NCBI GenBank assembly: GCA_013002375.1
Contig: JABDJW010000390.1
Location: 1 to 5,026, forward strand
Direction: 5' to 3'
From: Acidimicrobiales bacterium
Lineage (GTDB): Bacteria; Actinomycetota; Acidimicrobiia; Acidimicrobiales; SHLQ01
Length of the DNA: 5,026 nucleotides
The notes beneath the pieces were generated by a model, which was not told the DNA's origin, did no database searches, and saw nothing but the letters and a program-made list of their open reading frames with translations. Position numbers and translations under genes: made by a program. Position 1 is the stretch's first letter. Each line of letters opens with the position of its first letter. This document shows, one piece after another, positions 1-5,026 of the stretch.

Positions 1-37
1 CGGATGAACCCTACGTACGACTCGCAGGGTTCATCCG
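1..37. repeat. Perfect 12-bp inverted repeat (hairpin)
   Basis: CGGATGAACCCT (1-12) is exactly complementary in inverted orientation to AGGGTTCATCCG (26-37), with a 13-nt spacer. The stem could gain two more pairs after one mismatch (14-15 with 23-24). No T-run follows on either strand, so it is not a classical intrinsic terminator. It could be a factor-independent terminator lacking a U-tract for a gene to the left, or one unit of an interspersed palindromic repeat family. The left arm starts at base 1 of the window, so the stem may extend further outside it. Confidence 0.75.
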
Positions 38-116
38 AGACCTGACCCCAGCTACGGAGGTCGAGTGATCGCTGTGTTTGCAGCGAAACCGCAGGGTCCA
101 ACGTAGACCTGACCCC
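22..116. repeat. Two imperfect 28-bp direct repeats sharing AGACCTGACCCC
   Basis: Bases 22-49 and 89-116 align without gaps at a constant offset of 67 and match at 23 of 28 positions. Each has a CGCAGGGT block (23-30 and 90-97) followed by an identical AGACCTGACCCC (38-49 and 105-116). The first copy includes the right arm of the 12-bp inverted repeat. In the second copy the matching left arm is absent, and a different small hairpin, TCGCTG/CAGCGA (69-74 with 81-86), sits just upstream. This looks like a tandem or interspersed non-coding repeat unit with one intact and one decayed copy. Whether it is repeated elsewhere in the genome cannot be seen from this window. Confidence 0.6.
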
Positions 117-179
117 GGCGTGCCGGGCCGCGAGGGTTCTGGGCTCCGGTTACCCAGTCGTGGCGCCGGGTGTGCCAGG

Positions 180-1754
180 ATGGCGACCGTGCTCGACGAA
201 TCCGTCTTCGACCCCGAGGCGGACACGCCCAAAGAGGCCTGCGGAGTCTTCGGCGTCTTCGCCCCCGGGCAACCGGTGTCCCACCTGACCTACCTCGGGC
301 TCTACGCCCTGCAACACCGCGGTCAGGAGTCCGCCGGCGTCGCCGTTTCCGACGGCGAAACCGTGACGGTGGTCAAGGACATGGGCTTGGTGTCGAACGC
401 CCTCGACGATCGCACCCTCGCGGCGTTGCCGGGCGATCTGGCCATCGGCCAGAACCGGTATTCCACGACCGGTTCGTCGACCTGGCGCAATGCGCAGCCG
501 GTCTATCGCGGTGTCGGCGATCTCGAGTTCGCGCTCGGCCACAACGGCAATCTGGTCAATACCGAGGAGCTCGCCGCCGACGCCGGCATGTTGCCGGGCA
601 CCGTGGCCAGCGACAGCGATCTCGTGGCCGAACTGCTGGAGGCCGCTCTGCACAAGGCCGGTGTGGGTACCGGCCATCCCATGCAGACCGCCGAGGGCGA
701 AGGCTTGCTCGAAAAGGTCCTGCTCGATGTCCTCCCCACCCTGTCGGGTGCGTTTTCTCTCGTCCTGCTCGATCACCAACGGCTGATCGGTGTCCGCGAT
801 CCCAACGGCTTCCGACCGCTTTGTCTCGGCAAGCTGGACAATGGTTGGGTGTTGGCGTCGGAGACCCCGGCCCTCGATGTCGTCGGCGCCCATTTCGTGC
901 GCGAACTCGAACCCGGCGAGATGGTCGTGATCGATGCGGACGGTTGGCGCAGCGTGAAGCCGTTCGACGAATCCACGGTCAACCCGAAGCTCTGTTTGTT
1001 CGAGTTCGTCTACTTTGCCCGCCCCGACAGCCAGCTCTACGGCCAGTCGGTGCATCGGGCGCGCGTCCGCATGGGCGAGCAACTCGCCGCACAGGCCCCC
1101 GCCGATGCCGATCTCGTGATGGGCGTACCCGAGTCGGGCATTCCGGCCGCCGAGGGATTCGCCCGGGCCAGCGGCATCCCGTTCGGCCAAGGCTTGGTGA
1201 AGAACCGCTACATCGGCCGCACGTTCATCGCACCGACGCAGGAGCTCCGGGCCCTCGGCGTACGGATGAAACTCAATCCGTTGCGCGACAACATCGCCGG
1301 GCAGCGCTTGATCGTGGTCGATGATTCGATCGTGCGCGGCACCACCACCCGGGCCATGGTGCAGATGCTGCGCGGCGTGGGCGCGACCGAGGTCCACATG
1401 CGAATCTCCTCGCCGCCGTACCGGTGGCCCTGCTTCTACGGCATGGATACCGGCAGTCGGGGCGAACTCCTGGCCGCCAACCTCACCGTTGACGAGATCC
1501 GCGACTATCTCGGTGTCGATTCGCTGTCCTACTTGGCGCTCGATCGTCTGGTCGACGCCACCGGGGCGACCGGCGCCGGGTTCTGCAACGCCTGCCTGAC
1601 CGGCGAGTATCCGGTGCCGATTCCCGAGCGTCTCGGCAAACATGTGCTCGAAGGCGAACTCGTCGATCGTTCCGATCCCAACGGCCGGGCCACGCAGTTG
1701 CTGCTCGGGGCCGAAGAAGCCTCGCTACCGGCCGACCACGCCCGCGGGCGCTGA
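180..1754 (+). CDS. purF: Amidophosphoribosyltransferase (glutamine PRPP amidotransferase), Fe-S type
   Basis: PurF catalyses the first committed step of de novo purine synthesis: PRPP plus glutamine gives 5-phosphoribosylamine, glutamate and pyrophosphate, in the cytosol. The 524-residue product has an N-terminal Ntn-hydrolase glutaminase domain. Its nucleophile is expected to be Cys21 (EACGVFGV), which implies removal of a roughly 20-residue propeptide. YSTTG (94-98), GHNGNLVN (120-127) and RDPNGFRPL (206-214) line the glutamine site. The C-terminal phosphoribosyltransferase domain has the PRPP loop VVDDSIVRGTT (379-389). Cys272, Cys418, Cys469 and Cys472 (the last two in CNAC) match the four ligands of the [4Fe-4S] cluster of the Bacillus-type enzyme. 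ATG 180 is chosen for the family-like N-terminus, but its AGG is only adjacent to it. GTG 189, with AGGA 8 nt upstream, is a serious alternative (521 residues). The open frame runs further upstream, but that extension is Arg/Gly-rich and looks non-coding. purM follows after 2 nt. Confidence 0.97.
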   Translation: MATVLDESVFDPEADTPKEACGVFGVFAPGQPVSHLTYLGLYALQHRGQESAGVAVSDGETVTVVKDMGLVSNALDDRTLAALPGDLAIGQNRYSTTGSSTWRNAQPVYRGVGDLEFALGHNGNLVNTEELAADAGMLPGTVASDSDLVAELLEAALHKAGVGTGHPMQTAEGEGLLEKVLLDVLPTLSGAFSLVLLDHQRLIGVRDPNGFRPLCLGKLDNGWVLASETPALDVVGAHFVRELEPGEMVVIDADGWRSVKPFDESTVNPKLCLFEFVYFARPDSQLYGQSVHRARVRMGEQLAAQAPADADLVMGVPESGIPAAEGFARASGIPFGQGLVKNRYIGRTFIAPTQELRALGVRMKLNPLRDNIAGQRLIVVDDSIVRGTTTRAMVQMLRGVGATEVHMRISSPPYRWPCFYGMDTGSRGELLAANLTVDEIRDYLGVDSLSYLALDRLVDATGATGAGFCNACLTGEYPVPIPERLGKHVLEGELVDRSDPNGRATQLLLGAEEASLPADHARGR

Positions 1755-1756
1755 CC

Positions 1757-2794
1757 GTGGGCGAGACCTACGCCGGCGCCGGCGTCGACATCGACGCCGG
1801 CGAAAAGGCGGTGGAACGCATCGGCCCGGCGGTGAAGTCCACCCATCGCAGTGGCGTCGTCGGCAGCATCGGCGGGTTCGGCGGCCTCTTCGATCTGGCC
1901 GCCGCCGGCTACGACGACGGCCTGCTGGTGTCATCGACCGACGGGGTCGGCACGAAGGCCATGGTGGCTACCGCGGCCGGTCGGTTCGACACCATCGGTA
2001 TCGACCTGGTGGCGATGTGCGTCGACGATCTGGTGTGTCAGGGCGCCGAGCCGCTGTTCTTCCTCGACTACGTATCGGTCGGCGCGCTCGATCCCGACAT
2101 GGTCGAAGCCCTGGTGGCCGGTGTCGCCGAGGGTTGCCGGCAGGCCGGCTGCGCCCTGATCGGCGGCGAGATGGCCGAACACCCCGGAGCCATGGGCCCG
2201 GGCGAGTTCGATCTCGTCGGGTTTTCGGTGGGCGCCGTCGAACGCCATCGGGTGTTGACCGGTGGCGCGATTTCGCCCGGTGATGTTCTGGTCGCGCTCC
2301 CGTCGCCGAATCTGCGGAGCAACGGCTACTCGCTGGCCCGGCGGCTGGTGTTCGATGTGGCCGGCAAGTCGATCGACGATCCGGCCTGGGAGGGCGCCGA
2401 CACGACGGTGGCCGATGAACTGCTCGACCCGTCGGTGATCTACGCCCCGGCGGTGTTGTCCGTGCTGAACTCGGTGTCGGTTGGAGCTGTGGCGCACATC
2501 ACCGGTGGGGGACTGCCGGGCAACCTGAACCGGGTGCTCGGTGATTCTGCGGATGCGATCGTCGATCCCACCACCTGGGAACAGCCTCGGGTCTTCACCG
2601 AACTGCAGGCCATCGGCAACGTCGCCATCGACGAGATGCGCCGTACCTTCAACCTCGGTGTGGGCATGGTGCTGGTCGTGCCCGAGGCCGAGGCCGCGAC
2701 CGCGATATCGGTGCTCGACGATTCCGGTCACCGCGGTCGCATCATCGGCGAGATCGCGCCAGGTACCGGCGCGGTCCGTTTCACCGACGAGTAG
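1757..2794 (+). CDS. purM: Phosphoribosylformylglycinamidine cyclo-ligase (AIR synthetase)
   Basis: PurM converts formylglycinamidine ribonucleotide and ATP to aminoimidazole ribonucleotide, ADP and phosphate, the fifth step of purine synthesis. The product is 345 residues, the usual family length. It begins with the family-typical AGVDIDAGEKAVERI (8-22), which fixes the GTG start at 1757. Visible motifs are the nucleotide-binding TDGVGTK (61-67), GIDLVAMCVDDL (81-92), GAEPLFFLDY (96-105), LIGGEMAEHPG (134-144), SNGYSLAR (188-195), HITGGGLPGN (247-256) and FNLGVGM (298-304). The start lies 2 nt after the purF stop and lacks a strong Shine-Dalgarno sequence, so translation is probably coupled to purF. 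VDD and AEHPG resemble actinobacterial PurM as I remember it. Arg187 stands where most homologues have His in the HSNGYS motif, and Met139 where they have Thr in GGETAE. The fold and catalytic motifs otherwise look intact. Confidence 0.97.
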   Translation: MGETYAGAGVDIDAGEKAVERIGPAVKSTHRSGVVGSIGGFGGLFDLAAAGYDDGLLVSSTDGVGTKAMVATAAGRFDTIGIDLVAMCVDDLVCQGAEPLFFLDYVSVGALDPDMVEALVAGVAEGCRQAGCALIGGEMAEHPGAMGPGEFDLVGFSVGAVERHRVLTGGAISPGDVLVALPSPNLRSNGYSLARRLVFDVAGKSIDDPAWEGADTTVADELLDPSVIYAPAVLSVLNSVSVGAVAHITGGGLPGNLNRVLGDSADAIVDPTTWEQPRVFTELQAIGNVAIDEMRRTFNLGVGMVLVVPEAEAATAISVLDDSGHRGRIIGEIAPGTGAVRFTDE

Positions 2795-2823
2795 GCGCGT
2801 CAGCGAGTCCTGACCGGGGCGCC
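2794..2823 (+). terminator. Possible purFM terminator hairpin without U-tract
   Basis: GGCGC (2794-2798) pairs with GCGCC (2819-2823), and the adjacent GTCAG (2799-2803) pairs with CTGAC (2810-2814). This gives a 10-bp stem with a 6-nt loop and a 4-nt bulge (CGGG, 2815-2818) on the 3' side. The stem begins at the last base of the purM stop codon. No T-run follows, so it is not canonical. Hairpins without U-tracts have been proposed as terminators in actinobacteria, but it could also act as an mRNA 3'-end stabiliser or be incidental in GC-rich DNA. Confidence 0.4.
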
Positions 2824-2864
2824 CATCGAGGCCACCGGATTCCTCATCGGGGGATCATCGCGCC

Positions 2865-2870
2865 TAACTT
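2865..2870 (+). promoter_or_regulatory. Candidate -10 box for a leaderless malic enzyme mRNA
   Basis: TAACTT fits the TANNNT -10 consensus common in actinobacteria. It ends 6 nt before the ATG at 2877, so a transcript starting the usual 6-7 nt after the box would begin at or next to the A of the start codon. This agrees with the absence of any Shine-Dalgarno-like purine run directly before the ATG (the preceding bases are TCCCGG). The region 17-18 nt further upstream (about 2841-2847) has no good TTGACA match, as is common for such promoters. It is a relatively AT-rich patch in GC-rich surroundings, but this is prediction only. Confidence 0.45.
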
Positions 2871-2876
2871 TCCCGG

Positions 2877-4280
2877 ATGGCTCACACACCCACCGCCGCC
2901 TATTCCATCAGTATGAAGGTCACGCTCGACAACGTACCGGGGGTGCTCGGACGGCTGACGCTGGCGATCGGCGAGGCCGGCGGCAACATCTGCGGTATCG
3001 GCGGGTTCGAGGTCAAGACCGCCACCCTGACCGACACGGTGGTCGTGCAGTGTCGCGACGAGGCCCATCAGATCGAGATCATCGATGTGGTCGAGTCGGT
3101 CGACGGTGTGACGCTGCACAGCTGGTACGACCGCACCTTCCACATGCACGAGGGCGGCAAGATCGAGGTTCTCGCCCTCATGCCGGTCGGCGATGCCGAC
3201 GATCTCTCGATGGCCTACACCCCTGGTGTCGCCCGGGTGTGTATGGCGATTCACGACGAACCGGCCGTTGCCCACACCCACACGATCAAGAAGAACACGG
3301 TGGCGATCGTCTCCGACGGCACTGCAGTGCTCGGTCTGGGCGACATCGGTCCCGAAGCAGCGATGCCGGTGATGGAGGGCAAGGCGCTCCTGTTCAAAGA
3401 GTTCGGTGGCGTCGATGCCTTCCCGGTGTGTCTCGATGTCGAGACGACCGAGCAGCTCATCGAGGCGGTGGTGGCGATTGCGCCGACCTTCGGCGGCATC
3501 AACCTGGAGGACATCGCGGCCCCGGGGGCCTTCGAAGTCGAGGCCGAACTCGAGAAGCGGCTGTCGATTCCGGTCTTCCACGACGATCAACACGGCACCG
3601 CGGTGGTCACGCTGGCCGCGCTCCGCAACGCGGCGAAACTGGTCGGGAAGGACTTCTCCGAACTCACCGTGGTGCTGGCCGGAATGGGCGCCGCCGGCGT
3701 GGCGATCGGCCACATCCTGCTCGATGCCGGCATCGGCGACATCATCGGTGTCGACTCCCGCGGTGCGCTGCACGAGAGCCGCGACGATCTGAACTCGGCC
3801 AAGCAACACTTCGTCGAACACGCCAACCGTCAGGGTCGCTCCGGGTCGGTGCACGACGTCATGCCCGGGGCCGACGTCTTCATCGGCGTCAGCGCGCCGG
3901 GGCTCATCACCGTCGAAGATGTACAGGCGATGGCCAGCGATCCGATCGTGTTCGCCATGGCCAACCCCGATCCCGAGATTCGGCCCGAGCTGGTGCGCGA
4001 CATCGTCGCGGTCATGGCGACCGGTCGGAGCGACTTCCCCAATCAGATCAACAATGTGCTGGCCTTCCCGGGGATCTTCCGCGGCGCACTCGATGCCCAA
4101 GCCACGACGGTGACCGAGAACATGAAGATCGCGGCGGCCGATGCCATCGCCGAGTCGATTCCGGCCGAGCGGTTGTCGCCGACCGACATCATCCCGTCGG
4201 TGTTCGAGCGCGACGTCTCGTTGCGGGTGGCCGCTGCCGTGGCGAGGGCCGCGGTGGCCGACGGCGTCTGTCGGATGTAG
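2877..4280 (+). CDS. Malic enzyme (oxaloacetate-decarboxylating malate dehydrogenase) with N-terminal ACT domain
   Basis: This enzyme oxidatively decarboxylates L-malate to pyruvate and CO2 with reduction of NAD(P)+, linking the TCA C4 pool to pyruvate in the cytosol. The product is 467 residues. Residues about 8-85 form an ACT regulatory domain (DNVPGVLGRL at 18-27, GEAGGNI at 32-38). The malic core follows: LSMAYTPGVA (110-119) with catalytic Tyr114, SDGTAVLGLGDIGP (146-159), MEGKALLFK (166-174) with catalytic Lys169, NLEDI (209-213) with metal ligands Glu211 and Asp212, and FHDDQHGTAVV (234-244) with metal ligand Asp237. The Rossmann segment has GMGAAGVAI (269-277), Asp293 at the end of the second strand (favouring NAD over NADP, by inference), ANPDPEI (362-368) and SDFPNQINN (385-393). 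Length is that of a short bacterial malic enzyme (about 380-400) plus the ACT module. The malolactic enzyme family is a distant alternative, but the match is to the short malic enzyme type. It probably has its own promoter. Confidence 0.94.
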   Translation: MAHTPTAAYSISMKVTLDNVPGVLGRLTLAIGEAGGNICGIGGFEVKTATLTDTVVVQCRDEAHQIEIIDVVESVDGVTLHSWYDRTFHMHEGGKIEVLALMPVGDADDLSMAYTPGVARVCMAIHDEPAVAHTHTIKKNTVAIVSDGTAVLGLGDIGPEAAMPVMEGKALLFKEFGGVDAFPVCLDVETTEQLIEAVVAIAPTFGGINLEDIAAPGAFEVEAELEKRLSIPVFHDDQHGTAVVTLAALRNAAKLVGKDFSELTVVLAGMGAAGVAIGHILLDAGIGDIIGVDSRGALHESRDDLNSAKQHFVEHANRQGRSGSVHDVMPGADVFIGVSAPGLITVEDVQAMASDPIVFAMANPDPEIRPELVRDIVAVMATGRSDFPNQINNVLAFPGIFRGALDAQATTVTENMKIAAADAIAESIPAERLSPTDIIPSVFERDVSLRVAAAVARAAVADGVCRM

Positions 4281-4281
4281 C

Positions 4282-4295
4282 GGCGCGGCGGCGCC
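4282..4295. terminator. Small GC hairpin in the convergent gap, possible bidirectional terminator
   Basis: GGCGC (4282-4286) pairs with GCGCC (4291-4295) around a 4-nt GGCG loop, lying in the 20-bp gap between the malic enzyme stop and the stop of the convergent gene. The position suits a shared terminator, but the stem is only 5 bp and there is no T-run on either strand. It may be chance in such GC-rich sequence. Confidence 0.25.
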
Positions 4296-4300
4296 CTCCC

Positions 4301-5026
4301 TCAACTGAGCAGATCGAGGGTCTCCGGGCAGGACACGCCCATGAGCACGCCGAGTACCTGACCGAAGTCAAAGGGATTGAGCTGGTCGCGAACCGTTGGA
4401 TCGCTCTCTTCCCACAGCTCGGCGAACAAACGATCGAGCAGGGTGGAGTCGTCGGGATCGGCGCCGGTGAGCGTCGTGCACGTGCGATCGGCCAGCTCGG
4501 TGAGCTCGGCGTCGGACGAGTTCTCGACGAATGCGAGCGGGTCGCCCTCGAGAATCTGATCGGCGAGATCGCGGACCTCCACGGCGACGTCGGGTGGGCC
4601 CTCGGCCGACGGCTCGGTCGGTGCGGCGGCCAGAGACGGATCGCCCGGGCCGACCTCGATTTCACCCTGCGGTTCGACCCGTTCCGGCGGCGCGGTGTTG
4701 GAGAGCCGGCTGAGCATGAGCTCCTGGAGATAGATCGTGGTGGGCGCTTCGGAGCCGAACGTGGCGACGGTGACGTTGCCTCGGCGGGCGTACAGCAACA
4801 GCAGTTCGGCCGCGGCGTCGGCATCCGTACCGCGGTAGAAGGCGGCCCCCGAGTCGTCGACGTCGCCGACGAACTGGACATCGGTCGGCGTGATGTCGAA
4901 TCGAACGACTCCATCGGCGTCGGTGCGGAGCGCACCATTGCAGACCGACAGACTCTCGACGTTGTAGGCGAAGGACTCGATCGCGTCGGCTTCGGCGAGG
5001 TGAACGGTCACCAGGGTGTTGAAGAC
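4301..5026 (-). CDS. Hypothetical acidic protein, 5'-truncated; two-Cys C-terminal region (DUF732-like?)
   Basis: I do not recognise this protein. The frame is open to the right window edge, so the start is probably outside. The first internal start candidate is GTG at 5011, and residue numbers count from there (236 residues). Residues 1-105 look like a compact alpha/beta domain with one cysteine (Cys24). Residues about 106-145 are a Pro/Glu/Ala/Gly-rich, probably disordered linker. Residues about 146-236 are predicted helical and hold Cys178 (ADRTCTTL) and Cys228 (GVSCPETL). The spacing and the closing CPE recall the small secreted actinobacterial DUF732 family, whose two cysteines probably form a disulfide, but this is weak visual similarity. 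The composition is strongly acidic with few Lys, which suits an exported or surface protein. No signal peptide or membrane segment is visible in this part. It is convergent with the malic enzyme gene. The overlapping Arg/Ser-rich frame on the same strand is a compositional shadow. Confidence 0.75.
   Translation of the reverse strand, partial: VFNTLVTVHLAEADAIESFAYNVESLSVCNGALRTDADGVVRFDITPTDVQFVGDVDDSGAAFYRGTDADAAAELLLLYARRGNVTVATFGSEAPTTIYLQELMLSRLSNTAPPERVEPQGEIEVGPGDPSLAAAPTEPSAEGPPDVAVEVRDLADQILEGDPLAFVENSSDAELTELADRTCTTLTGADPDDSTLLDRLFAELWEESDPTVRDQLNPFDFGQVLGVLMGVSCPETLDLLS

Noticed and set aside
3..68. Possible C-terminal tail of an upstream plus-strand gene ending at TGA 66-68
   Set aside because: Only 21 codons are visible and they run through the palindrome and direct repeat. 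An open stretch this short is expected by chance in GC-rich DNA.
69..86. TCGCTG/CAGCGA mini-hairpin as a riboswitch or purine regulator site
   Set aside because: The stem is only 6 bp, with no conserved riboswitch core or recognisable purine repressor box nearby.
150..1643. 497-codon open frame antisense to purF
   Set aside because: Its codons are exact reverse complements of the purF codons, so it stays open simply because TTA, CTA and TCA are absent from purF here. Its product is His/Gly/Arg-rich with no recognisable motifs, whereas the plus strand gives a full PurF.
1931..2731. 266-codon open frame antisense to purM
   Set aside because: It is a compositional shadow of purM, with no motif or plausible start signal.
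2844..4304. 486-codon open frame antisense to the malic enzyme gene
   Set aside because: It has the same codon-aligned shadow effect in GC-rich coding DNA. The translated sequence is His/Arg/Asp-rich without a family, and the plus frame carries all malic enzyme motifs.
4189..4938. 249-codon minus-strand frame overlapping the minus-strand gene and the malic enzyme 3' end
   Set aside because: The product is Arg/Ser/Pro-rich, typical of an off-frame translation, and it would overlap the malic enzyme gene. The alternative frame gives a balanced acidic protein ending neatly 20 bp after the malic enzyme stop.

Overview
This is a GC-rich window with four protein-coding genes: purF, purM, an ACT-domain malic enzyme, and one 5'-truncated unrecognised gene on the minus strand. 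High GC, near-absence of AT-rich codons, GTG starts, weak Shine-Dalgarno signals and an actinobacterial flavour to PurM (VDD and AEHPG variants of its conserved motifs) suggest an actinomycete-type bacterium. An Acidimicrobiia-like lineage is possible, but this is inferred from style, not from a marker gene.

Layout: bases 1-179 hold no convincing gene. They contain a perfect 12-bp inverted repeat and two imperfect 28-bp direct repeats that share the word AGACCTGACCCC, so this looks like a small interspersed-repeat or terminator-like spacer. purF (180-1754) and purM (1757-2794) follow with a 2-nt gap, a tightly coupled pair for steps 1 and 5 of de novo purine synthesis. A bulged GC hairpin without a T-tract (2794-2823) overlaps the end of purM. 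A TANNNT-type -10 box sits 6 nt before the ATG of the next gene, so the malic enzyme (2877-4280) is probably transcribed separately, and possibly as a leaderless mRNA. A 20-bp gap with a small GC hairpin separates it from a convergent minus-strand gene (4301 to the right edge). That gene encodes an acidic protein with a Pro/Glu/Ala-rich linker and a two-cysteine C-terminal region.

How the genes work together: PurF commits PRPP to purine synthesis and PurM closes the imidazole ring of AIR. The malic enzyme links the C4 pool to pyruvate and reducing power, and its N-terminal ACT domain suggests allosteric control by a small ligand. No functional link between the purine pair and the malic enzyme is visible beyond adjacency. 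I found no mobile gene, CRISPR array, RNA gene or clearly new system. The most unusual items are the repeat-bearing leader region, the candidate leaderless promoter and the uncharacterised minus-strand protein.
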